Under the pieces are notes generated by a model. The model saw nothing but the letters and a program-made list of their open reading frames with translations, had not been told where the DNA came from and made no database searches. Of a stretch of 64,000 nucleotides of DNA, positions 33,372-43,725 are shown piece after piece; within the stretch, counting starts at the first letter, position 1, and each line of letters starts with the position of its first letter. The DNA lies in the NCBI RefSeq assembly GCF_002078605.1, contig NZ_MSJR01000008.1, positions 124,001 through 188,000 of the forward strand, written 5' to 3'. The position numbers and the translations under genes were made by a program. This stretch comes from Salegentibacter sediminis (GTDB lineage Bacteria > Bacteroidota > Bacteroidia > Flavobacteriales > Flavobacteriaceae).

Positions 33372-33977
33372 CTAAAAAATATACCTAAACCCCAACAGGT
33401 AATGATCTTCAGAACTGCTGAAGGTGAGCTCCATATTTTTGTTTTTTCGGGGTGTAGTAAAAATCCAGGTACTGCCAATTCCTACTGCCGCCCCAGCCAA
33501 AATATCCCAGCTGTCATGACGAGTGGCGTGAAGCCGGCTAAAACTGGTGTATCCCGCAAGCAAATATGCTGGAATACTGTATTTAAAACCATACCTGCGA
33601 TGAAAGAAAGAAGCACCCTGGAAGGCTACAGAAGTATGTCCCGAGGGGAAGGCTTTTCCTCCATCGTTCAATGGCCGTTCTTTATTGATGATTACTTTGG
33701 CAGCACCGGTCACCACCAGATTAAGGGCAAGACTTTTAGTGTACTGCCAGGTGCCTTTATAATCTTTCAGAATCAAGCTGGTAGCCACTGCAGATGCCGG
33801 GATCAGTAATAATGTGCCATCTCCTGAATTTTCAATAAAAGAATCCTCGGGGTTGAAAAACTGTCCACGAAGTTCGGTTGAACCTAAGAAAATCACCAAA
33901 AACAGATTGAGCCATATAAAAACCCGCAGACGGCCCCCCGAAAATTGTGATCTCCCTGAAAATTCAGTATAATTCAT
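33372..33977 (-). CDS. PAP2-family phosphatase, membrane-associated
   Basis: The product (201 residues from ATG at 33977) shows all three acid-phosphatase/PAP2 motifs: KVIINKERP (motif 1), PSGHT (motif 2) and SRLHATRHDSWD (motif 3). A hydrophobic N-terminal segment (VFIWLNLFLVIFLGS) acts as signal or anchor. Members dephosphorylate phosphatidate, undecaprenyl pyrophosphate or lipid A, or act as haloperoxidase-like enzymes. An ATG at 34010 would add 11 residues without support. It is divergent from the serine hydrolase gene across about 326 bases of AT-rich DNA in which I saw no clear promoter. Confidence 0.9.
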   Translation of the reverse strand: MNYTEFSGRSQFSGGRLRVFIWLNLFLVIFLGSTELRGQFFNPEDSFIENSGDGTLLLIPASAVATSLILKDYKGTWQYTKSLALNLVVTGAAKVIINKERPLNDGGKAFPSGHTSVAFQGASFFHRRYGFKYSIPAYLLAGYTSFSRLHATRHDSWDILAGAAVGIGSTWIFTTPRKNKNMELTFSSSEDHYLLGFRYIF

Positions 33978-34303
33978 CAAAACTAAATAGTATTTTAAAT
34001 TAAAAAACAAACGACGAAATTACGGCTGCTCCCTCCATCAATTTTTTCCTCTCTTTCCTATAGAAGCCTTCCAAAAAATGGTTTTCAAGGCAAAAAAATA
34101 GTTATCTCAATATACCTAACCCAAAAATTAACATGTTTTTTGAGAAGCATCGGTCTAATCTTTAATGGGTAAAAAGAAATATAAAAGCTCAGAGCTGGAA
34201 ACAAACACCTGCTTTCCGCTTCTTCAGAAAAACCGGCTATAGCCAAAACCCAACTCAGGAAAATACCTTGAAATTACTATCTTTAGGCTTAAATAATTAC
34301 TAC

Positions 34304-35872
34304 ATGAAAACAAAATTACTTTCTACAAGCTTCCTGATAGCTTTTTTCTTCTTCGGAATTTCAGGAACGGCTCAGCAACTTAGCACAAACGAAATAGACA
34401 GTCTGGTTCAAAAAACCATGAATACCTTTAATGTTCCAGGCATTGCTGTTGCAGTGCTTAAGGATGGGGAGGTAGCTCATATGAAAGGTTATGGCACCCG
34501 CTCGCTCCAGGAAGGCGGAGACGTAGACGAAAATACGCTCTTTGGGGTAGCCTCCAACACCAAAGCGGTGACCGCCGCTGCCCTTGCCCGCCTCATCGAT
34601 GAAGACAAACTGGAATGGGACACCAGGGTGACCGAGATTATCCCTGAATTTAAATTATATGCCCCCTATGTGACCAGCGAATTTACTGTACGGGATCTGC
34701 TAACTCACCGAAGCGGCCTCGGGCTTGGAGCCGGAGACCTCATGGTATTTCCTGCTTCGAATATAACCGATATAGATCAGTTGATCTACAACCTGAGATA
34801 TTTGAAACCGGTTTCTTCTTTCCGCTCTCAATACGATTATGATAACCTGCTGTACATCGTTGCAGGCGAAGTGGTGGAACGAGTTTCAGGAACAGAGTAT
34901 GAAACTTATGTGAAGAAAAATTTCCTGGAGCCATTAGGAATGGATCGCACTGCGATGTCCTGGCACAGGATCGACGATTACTCCAATGTCATTGACGGAC
35001 ACGCCCCAGTAGATGGAGAATTGAAAATAACAGGTCTTAGCTTTACCAGGGTAGGAAACCCTGCTGCCGGGATCTATTCTTCGGTGAAAGACTGGAGCAA
35101 ATGGGTACAGGCACAGCTCGATGAAGGAAAATATGGAGAAAACCTGCAGGACAGCCTCTTTAGCACCAAAGCACATCGCGAGATGTGGACACCCCAAACT
35201 CTCACCGGAACCGGAAAAGGCGACTATAATACACATTTCAAAGCCTATGGCCTGGGATGGTTTTTAAGCGATGTAAACGGCTATCTGGAAGTCACCCATA
35301 CCGGCGGACTCCTGGGGATAGTTAGCCAGGTAACCATGATCCCTGAACTGGACCTGGGAATTATTGTCTTCACCAATCAGCAATCGGGAGCGGCTTTCCG
35401 GTCTATTACCAATTCGATTAAAGATGCTTACTTTGGAATAGAAGGAAAAAACCGGATTAAACAGTACAACGACAGCAGGTTGAAAGCAGAGAAAAAAGCA
35501 GATTCTGTAGTGGCCGAAGTTTGGAAGAACGTTAATGCTGCCCAGAAAAACAGCCAACTGGATAAGAGCATTCTGTCTAACTATACCGGCACCTACAGAG
35601 ATCCCTGGTTCGGGAAGGTGGAAATCACCATGAAAGATGAAAAACTTCATTTTAAGGCTGAGAATGTATCAGATCTACAGGGGAATATGAGCTATTATAA
35701 AGGGAATAGCTTTGTGGTAAAATGGGATGATCGCACGCTCAATGCCGATGCCTTTGTGATATTCAACCTGGACAGGGAAGGAAAGGCTAAAGGCTTTACT
35801 ATGGAACCCGTTTCGCCCCTAACCGACTTCAGTTATGATTTCCAGGACCTGGATTTTTCTAAGATAGAATAG
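34304..35872 (+). CDS. Class C beta-lactamase-fold serine hydrolase
   Basis: The 522-residue exported protein (signal peptide ending near GTAQ/QL) has SNTK (S84, K87) as the SxxK nucleophile motif, YDN (Y179, N181) and HTGG in place of KTG. The N-terminal 370 residues are the beta-lactamase/transpeptidase-like domain, followed by a small C-terminal beta domain. Members include esterases, D-aminopeptidases and PBP4-like enzymes. A TTG at 34268 gives a longer frame, but the ATG at 34304 starts a proper signal peptide. A strong terminator follows at 35943-35968. Confidence 0.9.
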   Translation: MKTKLLSTSFLIAFFFFGISGTAQQLSTNEIDSLVQKTMNTFNVPGIAVAVLKDGEVAHMKGYGTRSLQEGGDVDENTLFGVASNTKAVTAAALARLIDEDKLEWDTRVTEIIPEFKLYAPYVTSEFTVRDLLTHRSGLGLGAGDLMVFPASNITDIDQLIYNLRYLKPVSSFRSQYDYDNLLYIVAGEVVERVSGTEYETYVKKNFLEPLGMDRTAMSWHRIDDYSNVIDGHAPVDGELKITGLSFTRVGNPAAGIYSSVKDWSKWVQAQLDEGKYGENLQDSLFSTKAHREMWTPQTLTGTGKGDYNTHFKAYGLGWFLSDVNGYLEVTHTGGLLGIVSQVTMIPELDLGIIVFTNQQSGAAFRSITNSIKDAYFGIEGKNRIKQYNDSRLKAEKKADSVVAEVWKNVNAAQKNSQLDKSILSNYTGTYRDPWFGKVEITMKDEKLHFKAENVSDLQGNMSYYKGNSFVVKWDDRTLNADAFVIFNLDREGKAKGFTMEPVSPLTDFSYDFQDLDFSKIE

Positions 35873-35942
35873 GCTTTTTACTATTTAATTTAGAGGTGAT
35901 AACCTATAAATATTTGTTAGATCCAGCTGAATCGAAATGTAC

Positions 35943-35968
35943 AACAGCCACCGTTTTCGGTGGCTGTT
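35943..35968. terminator. Strong intrinsic terminator between convergent genes
   Basis: AACAGCCACCG and CGGTGGCTGTT form a perfect 11-bp stem with a TTTT loop, followed on the plus strand by ATTTTT. It lies after the serine hydrolase gene and before the end of the PUL2 regulator. Confidence 0.92.
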
Positions 35969-36112
35969 ATTTTTCCAACTGCTCCGGAAATTCCAGCTTC
36001 CTAAAAAAGTTTTTCGCAGTTTCCATTAAAAGCCAAATTTGTCGAAATAAATCCGAAAAATCCCATCTAACTTTCGCCCTATCAAAATATCAAACCAGGC
36101 TTTAGGCTTATA

Positions 36113-39019
36113 TCATAAAATTTCTTCCTTATTGTGAACAGGTAAGTTTTCAAGAAAATGCAGGAAATTTGGTTCCTGCACGTCTAATTTCTTTCTCACC
36201 CGATATCTGGCTGTTTCCACTCCACGCACCGAAATATTAAGAAGAGGAGCGATTTCCTTATTGGTAAGATCCATTTTCACAAAGGCACAGAGTCGCAACT
36301 CTCTTTTGGTAAGATCGGGATTAATTTCTTTTAATGTCCTGAAGAAGTTTTTATGAACTTTTTCAAAATTCACATCGAATACCTTCATATACTCTTCCCC
36401 GATCCGGTGATTATTTAATTTTTGAATGATATTCCGGAGATTTCTTCTGGCTCCCTGAGTTTTCAGGGTTTTTTGAAAATCCTGAAGGTTTTCATAAGTC
36501 TCGGTAAACACATCCTTTTTCTTGACCAGCATCATGGTATAATTAGCCAACTCTTTGCTTTTCCGTATATTATCTTCTTCGAGAAGTTTTTTATCCTGCT
36601 TAATTAATTCCTTATCCTTTTCAAGCTTAAGCTGTTCTATTTCAAGCTTTAATAAGCGTTGCGCTTTTTCTGCTGCTAACCTGGCTTTCCTTCTTTCAGA
36701 AATAATCTTTGCCCTGAATACGTAGATCATTAAAGTGATTAAAGCAATTATGCCAAGGAAATAAATGAATAAAGCCAGATCGGTTTGATACCAAATAGGA
36801 GGGATACTAAAACCAGCACTCGATATTTGGCCTTTATCCCCCATAAGATTCCTGCTTTTCACCTTAAATGTATAATCCCCGGGTCTTAAATGTGTAAACT
36901 CTTTAAATGGAGTTTTCTCCCAGGGGGACCAATGCTCATCAATCCCTTCAAGGATATAACTAAATTCAATTTCAGAAGATGGAGACATACGAGGTGTAGC
37001 AAATTCAAAACGAATGATTTCTGTATCTACCGGAAAATTCATTTCTGGATTATTAGCGATAGCCATCTCCCTTGAATCTTTAACATATTTAATCCCGGTA
37101 ATCTCTGTCTCCAGATTATCAGTTTGTTTACCTCTCCTAGTGTCATAAAGAAAAAGTCCGGTTGTAGCACCAATAAGAACCTTCCCATTCTCCATTGGCA
37201 GAATACACTCCATCCCCCGGTTCAATTTACCTTTAAGGTTTAAGAAAAGATTTTTTTGTACTTCTGGCTTTGCTTGAGAAAAATCTATAAAGCCTACTTC
37301 GTTATCCTGTACTATCCAGGCAGTATCTTTATTCTGAATTAGCTTTCGGGTATTAACGGTAGAGTCCAGGACAGCATTTAGTTTCTCATAAGGTTTAAAA
37401 GAATTGGAAGCTTCATCAAATTCATAGATTCCGGTATTGCTGGTAAAGACCAAATCATCATTCCATCGGGTCACATTCACATTAAAAGGCGAGATAAGTC
37501 CATTTCTATCCGTAAAATGGTCTACCGCATAAACCCGGGAGTAATCTTCGGTCAGTTTCAATTTATAAACACCCTGGTATCCATGACAGACCCAAAAGGT
37601 ATTAGGATTATCGCTAATTAGAATATCCCTGCTCGATTCATCAAAACCTTTGATCTTGCTTTGAAGCTCCCATTGACTCCCGTTATTTTTTAGTAAATAG
37701 ATACCATTATAATTGGAAGCGATATAGGTATATGGAGAATCCGGAATGCCTACTACCTTCCAAAAACCAGATACCTCCCCAATTTGCGAAGCCTTTAATC
37801 CATCTAATAGAAATAATCCCCTGTCATGACTTACAATTAGGGAACCATTTAGGTTAGAAATTGACCAGGCCTGACCTTCCAGGTGAGGAATACTCTTGAA
37901 TTGTAACATGGATTTATCTATTTCTCCCTCCTGAAGTTTTGAATAATACACCCCTTTGTTGGTCGCAAGGTAGATTCTATCTGTATCTATATATAGATCA
38001 TAAACCGACCCTACATCAAATAGCTGAGAAACCGGGGAATCAAAATCCACGAAAGATAACCCGTTGTTTAATAGGACCCATAACCCACTTCCGGCTTTAA
38101 ATAAATTAAGTATCGAGGAATCACTTATATCCTTAAAGGCCGGTGGATTCCGGTTTATGTAGCCATTCTCACTAAGAACTATTATTTTAGAGCTTAAGGT
38201 CCCCAGTAAATAATCATTTTCAAATTTAATAGCACTTATTACCTGACCCTGATTTTCCTTATCAAAAACCTGTTTCCAGAGGTAGACTTCATTATTTTTC
38301 AGATTCATCTTGAAGATGCTTCCCGCCTTGGTTATGGCCATCACTTCATTTTGCAAACCTGAGGGCAGAAAGCCAACTACCGAACCTCTCCGAAAATCGA
38401 AAACACGGCTTAATCGCATTTCCTCAGGATTAAATTCCATGATTCCAAAATCTGAATCCTGCACAAAGAATCTGTTGTTTACTATTCCGGAATGCACAAA
38501 GGAATTGTTTGCTGCTATGTGGGTAGCGGTATTCCCCGAAACAGCTATTAATTCATTAAAGGACCTGAAGATAATGTAATCTTTATACTCGTGAACCTGC
38601 CATAGATTTTCAAGTTCAATTCCTTCCAGATCAAGGTCTTTAAGCAAGGATCGGTAAATATAATCTCCGGTAGCTTGTTTCTCTATAATCCCTAATTCGT
38701 TGAAGCCTCCGGCGTAAACCTTGCCTTCTGAAGAGGTGATTAAACTCCTTACCGAGGAGTGATTGGGCAGGCTCACCTTATGCCATCGTTCGCCGTCAAA
38801 AATGACCACGCCATCATTGTTTCCAAAATAAGAAACTCCCCGATGGTCTTCTGTAGTAGTCCAGAACTGGGTATCCCCCTGAAAATCCTGCTGAGAATAA
38901 TGAGAGACCAGGGGTGATTTTCTCAAAGTTATACTTAATTCGGAAGATTCCTGACAATTTAATAGCCCGGGAAGGACTATTAAAAACGCAGCTAAAAAAA
39001 CACCCTGGAATAGTTTCAT
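36113..39019 (-). CDS. Membrane-spanning propeller/YYY regulator with LuxR HTH (PUL2)
   Basis: The product (968 residues from ATG at 39019) has the same layout as the PUL1 regulator: signal peptide (MKLFQGVFLAAFLIVLPGLL), periplasmic propeller (about 20-670), Y_Y_Y domain (pattern FSYILEG-DEHWSPWEKTPFKEFTHLRPGDYTF), a membrane helix (ALFIYFLGIIALITLMIYVF), coiled coil, and a C-terminal HTH with NPDLTKRELRLC and TNKEIAPLLNIS patterns. It has no kinase. It is divergent from susC of PUL2, with the shared intergenic region of about 276 bases. The longer frame from 39052 starts before any signal peptide and is disfavoured. It should control PUL2 in response to an oligosaccharide. Confidence 0.9.
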   Translation of the reverse strand: MKLFQGVFLAAFLIVLPGLLNCQESSELSITLRKSPLVSHYSQQDFQGDTQFWTTTEDHRGVSYFGNNDGVVIFDGERWHKVSLPNHSSVRSLITSSEGKVYAGGFNELGIIEKQATGDYIYRSLLKDLDLEGIELENLWQVHEYKDYIIFRSFNELIAVSGNTATHIAANNSFVHSGIVNNRFFVQDSDFGIMEFNPEEMRLSRVFDFRRGSVVGFLPSGLQNEVMAITKAGSIFKMNLKNNEVYLWKQVFDKENQGQVISAIKFENDYLLGTLSSKIIVLSENGYINRNPPAFKDISDSSILNLFKAGSGLWVLLNNGLSFVDFDSPVSQLFDVGSVYDLYIDTDRIYLATNKGVYYSKLQEGEIDKSMLQFKSIPHLEGQAWSISNLNGSLIVSHDRGLFLLDGLKASQIGEVSGFWKVVGIPDSPYTYIASNYNGIYLLKNNGSQWELQSKIKGFDESSRDILISDNPNTFWVCHGYQGVYKLKLTEDYSRVYAVDHFTDRNGLISPFNVNVTRWNDDLVFTSNTGIYEFDEASNSFKPYEKLNAVLDSTVNTRKLIQNKDTAWIVQDNEVGFIDFSQAKPEVQKNLFLNLKGKLNRGMECILPMENGKVLIGATTGLFLYDTRRGKQTDNLETEITGIKYVKDSREMAIANNPEMNFPVDTEIIRFEFATPRMSPSSEIEFSYILEGIDEHWSPWEKTPFKEFTHLRPGDYTFKVKSRNLMGDKGQISSAGFSIPPIWYQTDLALFIYFLGIIALITLMIYVFRAKIISERRKARLAAEKAQRLLKLEIEQLKLEKDKELIKQDKKLLEEDNIRKSKELANYTMMLVKKKDVFTETYENLQDFQKTLKTQGARRNLRNIIQKLNNHRIGEEYMKVFDVNFEKVHKNFFRTLKEINPDLTKRELRLCAFVKMDLTNKEIAPLLNISVRGVETARYRVRKKLDVQEPNFLHFLENLPVHNKEEIL

Positions 39020-39182
39020 AAAGGCAATTTTCGCATCAGATTGCTCGCCCAAATTTATGAAAATTTTAGAATATTTAAGAAATAATTAGCTTTTTAAAAT
39101 TTTCAAATTCAGAAGCTTATAAAAATTGACGTAGTTCTGATGTATTTTTTATTTACCCTGGCGTAATTCAAATGTAATCGAC

Positions 39183-39252
39183 TTGTCCTAACCCCCGAAT
39201 CCAAATTTTAACTTAGGCCTGTGAAATCGTTTTCGTCAGAATTAGATTTCAC
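39183..39252 (+). promoter_or_regulatory. Candidate PUL2 promoter and inverted repeat
   Basis: TTG (39183-39185) is followed after 23 bases by TAACTTAG (39209-39216), a one-mismatch -7 box. Just downstream, GTGAAATC (39221-39228) and GATTTCAC (39245-39252) form a perfect 8-base inverted repeat separated by 16 bases. Centres are 24 bp apart. The repeat would sit in the 5' untranslated region or just at the start of transcription, suitable for regulator binding or an mRNA stem. The promoter call is weaker than the repeat. Confidence 0.4.
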
Positions 39253-39295
39253 AATAAACTATCATAATTAATTTATACAAAAATCCTTTTTATCA

Positions 39296-42223
39296 ATGAA
39301 AATTAAAAAATACTTATGGGTATTGTTTTTTAGTTTCACGGCATTTTCCTGGGCACAGACCATCGAGGTCTCCGGAACTGTAGTAGATGGAAGCAATAAT
39401 CTTCCCCTACCAGGTGCCAATGTAATTGTAAAAAACACCACTAACGGAACCCAAACTGATTTTGATGGGAATTTTTCCTTGCAGGCCACGCCCGGGGATA
39501 TATTGGTTGTTTCCTTCCTTGGATATATAACCCAGGAAGTGACAGCTACCGAAAACCCTATCCAGGTTACACTTATGGAAGACTCTGAAACCCTAGACCA
39601 GGTAGTAGTTGTGGGATATGGGACACAAAGCAAAAGAGATATTACCGGCTCAGTTTCCATTATAGATGATGAGGCCTTTGATGACAGGCCAAATACTCAG
39701 GTTGGTGCCCTCTTACAGGGGAAAGCTCCCGGGGTGCAGGTAGTATCTGGTTCTGGAAAGCCATCCTCCGGATTAAACATTCGAATTAGAGGAACGAACT
39801 CTATTAATGCAAGTAGTGAACCTTTATATGTTGTAGATGGGGTTCCCACAAATGATACCCGATCGCTTAACCCTGCAGATGTGGAAAGCATTTCTGTTTT
39901 GAAGGATGCTTCTTCTGCAGCCATTTATGGTGCTCAGGGTGCAAATGGAGTTGTTTTGATAACCACTAAAAAAGGTACTTCTGAAAAACCGAGACTTACC
40001 TTCGACACTTACGTTGGGGTTTCCCAGGTTTGGAACACGCTTCCGGTATTGAATAGTGAACAGTATAGAGATTTAATGACTGAAATGGGTAGGAATACCG
40101 ATTGGTCTCGCTACACCGAAAATACCGATTGGCAGAATGAAATTTTTGGAGACGGACTTTCCTCTAATTATCAGTTAGGGATGTCCGGAAAATCCAACGG
40201 AACTTCTTACTATGTTTCCGGCGGGTATACCAAACAGGAAGGCGCAGTTAGAAGTGCTGAGATGGAACGATATAACTTTAAGGTTAACCTCTCTCAGGAA
40301 GTTACCGATTGGTTGGAGATAGGTACCAACATCGCCTATACCCATTATTCCGATGTAGATGTTGCCGACAACCAAAGTATCAATAGCGGCGGTGTGTTAC
40401 TGGGCGTTTTATCTACCCCACCGAATATTGGGATCTATAACCCAGATGGCACCTTTACCAGCAACCCTTTTCAGGATTGGGAAAACCCTGTAGCATCTAC
40501 CGATGGCTCTCAAAGAGAATACGTAAATCAACGACTACTGGGGAATATTTATGCTGAAATTTCATTCCTCCAGGATTTTAGCTTCAAAACTAATATCGGT
40601 ACCGATTATAGCAGTGCAAACTATGATTATTTCCTTGATCCGTTTAGAACAAGCTATGGTCGGGCCATGAAAGGGATAGGTAGATACAATACTAATCTCA
40701 CCAACTTCTACATTTTTGATAATACCTTAAGCTATGAGAAAGAATTCGGTAAACATAATCTGAAAGCTCTTGTAGGTTCTGTTTTTCAAAAATACAAATG
40801 GGAAGACAGTTCTATGGAAAGAAGAAATTTTGCAGGAGATAAGATCACCACTCCAAATGCCGGGGCTGAACTTATTGCTGCCACCGCAACAAAAGCCGAA
40901 AAAGCTAATGCTTCCTACCTGGTAAGGGTGAACTATGAGTTTGATGAAAGATACTTGCTTACAGCAAACTTTCGAGCCGATGGTTCCAGCAATTTCGGAC
41001 CAAAAGAACGCTGGGGTTACTTTCCCTCCTTCTCTGCCGGATGGAGAATCTCAGAAGAATTCTTTATGCAAAATCAGGAAACTGTAAATGACCTGAAATT
41101 ACGTGCAGGATGGGGATTGGTTGGAAATGATCAGGTTGGTAATTACGCTTACTTTGGCCGCGTTGGAAGCGGTGGTAATTACCCTATAGGAGGTATCGTA
41201 CTACCGGGAACTTATCCTGCGTCAATCGCCAATGAAACCTTGAAATGGGAAGAGTCAGAACAAATTAATGTTGGTCTTGATGTGGCATTTTTTAATAGTC
41301 GAATTAGATTCAGTGCAGATGCTTACCAGAAAGATACGCGCGATCTGCTTCTTAATGCACCACTACCCCGTTCAACCGGGTTTAATAGTGCCATTCAAAA
41401 TATTGGTCAACTTAGAAATAAAGGTCTGGAGTTTCAGTTAACTACCAGAAATTTCGAAGGTGAATTCAGCTGGGAGTCAGATTTCAACATCTCCTTCAAC
41501 CGTAATGAAGTAATTGATATCGTTGGCCAACAGATGTTTGCTGGAGGAGTTGCCGGTCGTGGAGAGGTTAGCCTTGTGAGAGAAGGTGAACCTCTGGGTA
41601 CTTTTTACGGCTATATTTGGGGAGGAGTTGATCCCGAAACAGGGATGGCTTACTACCTGGATAGCGAAGGAGAAACCACTTTCTCTCCCTCTGCAGATGA
41701 TAGAACAATAATAGGTGACGCTAATCCCGATTTTCAATACGGATTCACTAATAATCTATCTTATAAAGGATTCGGATTATCGGTTTTCCTGCAAGGATCA
41801 CAAGGCAATGACATCTTTAATGCAACCCGAATTGAAATTGAAGGAATGACCGATTCTAAGAACCAGTCCAGAGCTGTGTTAGATCGCTGGAGAGAACCGG
41901 GAGATATCACAGAAATCCCAAGGGCTTCTGAAGGAAATACCGATAATTCAAGATTATCAACCCGCTTCGTTGAAGACGGTTCTTATCTTAGAATGAAGGC
42001 GCTTACTCTAAGCTACAATTTACCGAAAACATTCCTTGAAACCATTAGCCTGGATGCAGTAAAATTATATGCAACGGGAGAAAACCTGTTTACTATTACA
42101 GACTACTCCGGTTTTGATCCTGAAGTGAACGCCTTTGGAGGCAGTAACACCGCAATGGGTGTAGATTTTGGAACCTATCCGCAAACAAGGAACCTTATCC
42201 TGGGCTTGAATGTTACTTTTTAA
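39296..42223 (+). CDS. susC: SusC-type TonB-dependent transporter of PUL2
   Basis: The 975-residue outer-membrane transporter has a signal peptide (cleavage near FSWA/Q), the carboxypeptidase-regulatory-like N-terminal domain (TIEVSGTVVDGSNNLPLPGANVIVKN) and a TonB-box/plug segment (DQVVVVGYGTQSKRDITGS, NGVVLITTKKG). The long beta-barrel ends with GLNVTF. It imports oligosaccharide fragments together with the SusD encoded 12 bases downstream. Divergence from the PUL1 copy is high, in line with a different ligand. Confidence 0.97.
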   Translation: MKIKKYLWVLFFSFTAFSWAQTIEVSGTVVDGSNNLPLPGANVIVKNTTNGTQTDFDGNFSLQATPGDILVVSFLGYITQEVTATENPIQVTLMEDSETLDQVVVVGYGTQSKRDITGSVSIIDDEAFDDRPNTQVGALLQGKAPGVQVVSGSGKPSSGLNIRIRGTNSINASSEPLYVVDGVPTNDTRSLNPADVESISVLKDASSAAIYGAQGANGVVLITTKKGTSEKPRLTFDTYVGVSQVWNTLPVLNSEQYRDLMTEMGRNTDWSRYTENTDWQNEIFGDGLSSNYQLGMSGKSNGTSYYVSGGYTKQEGAVRSAEMERYNFKVNLSQEVTDWLEIGTNIAYTHYSDVDVADNQSINSGGVLLGVLSTPPNIGIYNPDGTFTSNPFQDWENPVASTDGSQREYVNQRLLGNIYAEISFLQDFSFKTNIGTDYSSANYDYFLDPFRTSYGRAMKGIGRYNTNLTNFYIFDNTLSYEKEFGKHNLKALVGSVFQKYKWEDSSMERRNFAGDKITTPNAGAELIAATATKAEKANASYLVRVNYEFDERYLLTANFRADGSSNFGPKERWGYFPSFSAGWRISEEFFMQNQETVNDLKLRAGWGLVGNDQVGNYAYFGRVGSGGNYPIGGIVLPGTYPASIANETLKWEESEQINVGLDVAFFNSRIRFSADAYQKDTRDLLLNAPLPRSTGFNSAIQNIGQLRNKGLEFQLTTRNFEGEFSWESDFNISFNRNEVIDIVGQQMFAGGVAGRGEVSLVREGEPLGTFYGYIWGGVDPETGMAYYLDSEGETTFSPSADDRTIIGDANPDFQYGFTNNLSYKGFGLSVFLQGSQGNDIFNATRIEIEGMTDSKNQSRAVLDRWREPGDITEIPRASEGNTDNSRLSTRFVEDGSYLRMKALTLSYNLPKTFLETISLDAVKLYATGENLFTITDYSGFDPEVNAFGGSNTAMGVDFGTYPQTRNLILGLNVTF

Positions 42224-42235
42224 ATTAAAATACTT

Positions 42236-43723
42236 ATGAAAAAACAACATTTTATAAAATATTTTTCCGGACTGTTTATAGCAGCAAGTCTCTTCTCCTG
42301 TGATGATGAATTAGACCTGATGCCTATTTCGGAAGAAACAACAGAAAATGCATACACTACCGGAACTCAGCTTAACGCGGCTTTGACCGGAGTTTATGAA
42401 TCTTTTCAATCGAATGATTATTACGTTTGGGACAAAATTATTTTTGAGGATGTCCGATCTGATAATCACTATGCCGGTGGAGACAACCCTGAAATATTCG
42501 CATTTGATGACGTAGATGTATCTACTACCAACAACAGGGTTTTCAATGCCTGGTCGGCAATTTATAATGCTATTTCCAAGGCAAACCTGGTGCTTGAAAG
42601 AGCCCCGGAGATCGATCAGGAAATTACCGAGGAAGAACGCACCCAAATTATCGGGCAGGCGCTTTTCCTTCGAGCCTACAACTATTATAACCTGGTAAAA
42701 CAATGGGGTGGAGTTCCTCTAATCCTGGAACCCATCAAATCGGTAGATCCTTCTGAAGTGAGAATTCCAAGGAGTTCTGCAGAGGAGGTTTATGACCAAA
42801 TCATAACCGACCTAAACGATGCCAGGGAACTTTTACCGCATTCTTATGGGAATGACGCCAGCGTCAATAAAGCACGGGCAACTATTGGAGCTGCCAATGC
42901 CTTATTGGCCAAGGTAAATGCACAAAAGCCAAATCCAGATTATCCTGCCGTACTGGAAGCTGCCAATGCTGTTATAAGCAGTCCTGCAGGTTATAGATTG
43001 TTAGATGATTATGATAAACTTTTTGACGGCAATAACTATAATAACGAGGAGTCTATTTTAGAAATTCAATACTTAGGTGGTGATGAAGGTACCTGGGCAC
43101 CCCAAATGCATTTACCACCATCGCTAAGTGGAGATAGTTGGAGAAAATTTGTTACTCCCTCCAAAGACCTCGTAGCAGCTTTTGATAACGAAGGGGATGA
43201 GATCAGGAAGAATGCCACGATGATTTTTGAAGCAGTGCCATGGGTAGACGAATATTGGGGGAATGCTGTTAACAGCGAGATTCCTTTCGCCTATAAATGG
43301 AGAAACGCAGGCGGTTGGGCAAGTTCTGATAACGATTATATTTTCCGCCTTGCCGATATCATCCTTATGAAAGCTGAAGCTCTTAATGAATTAGGCCGGA
43401 TCGAAGAAGCTGCCGAACAGGTAAATATTGTTAGAGCAAGGGTGAATCTTCCTGAATTGACTGCTGAAGATAAGGCTTCCTACCAAACCATGAAAATGGC
43501 AATTCTAAAAGAAAGACGCCTGGAGCTTGCACAGGAAGCTTATCGCTGGGATGACCTTATTCGCTCTGGAATGGCGGTCGAAATCATGAACGCTGTAGAC
43601 GATATCGATCTTCGAACCAATCAACCGGTTGATTATAATGTTAGTGAAACCGACCTTCTTTTGCCTATTCCGCAAAACGAGATCAACCGGAATCCTAACC
43701 TAACACAGAACCCCGGATACTAA
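42236..43723 (+). CDS. susD: SusD-type glycan-binding lipoprotein of PUL2
   Basis: The 495-residue lipoprotein (signal ending LFSC, Cys22) has the SusD/RagB helical scaffold (QLNAALTGVYESFQSNDYY, LFLRAYNYYNLVKQWGG), FRLADIILMKAEALNE and the terminal NPGY. It partners SusC at the cell surface. It is 12 bases after susC and ends 2 bases before the first GH30 gene, so the genes are co-translated. Specificity is inferred from the GH30/GH3 set. Confidence 0.96.
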   Translation: MKKQHFIKYFSGLFIAASLFSCDDELDLMPISEETTENAYTTGTQLNAALTGVYESFQSNDYYVWDKIIFEDVRSDNHYAGGDNPEIFAFDDVDVSTTNNRVFNAWSAIYNAISKANLVLERAPEIDQEITEEERTQIIGQALFLRAYNYYNLVKQWGGVPLILEPIKSVDPSEVRIPRSSAEEVYDQIITDLNDARELLPHSYGNDASVNKARATIGAANALLAKVNAQKPNPDYPAVLEAANAVISSPAGYRLLDDYDKLFDGNNYNNEESILEIQYLGGDEGTWAPQMHLPPSLSGDSWRKFVTPSKDLVAAFDNEGDEIRKNATMIFEAVPWVDEYWGNAVNSEIPFAYKWRNAGGWASSDNDYIFRLADIILMKAEALNELGRIEEAAEQVNIVRARVNLPELTAEDKASYQTMKMAILKERRLELAQEAYRWDDLIRSGMAVEIMNAVDDIDLRTNQPVDYNVSETDLLLPIPQNEINRNPNLTQNPGY

Positions 43724-43725
43724 CA

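Noticed and set aside
34268-34303. TTG-initiated N-terminal extension of the serine hydrolase
   Set aside because: It puts 12 residues before a proper signal peptide. The ATG at 34304 is the better start.
39020-39052. Eleven-residue N-terminal extension of the PUL2 regulator
   Set aside because: The signal peptide starts at the internal Met (39019), and the extension has no conserved content.
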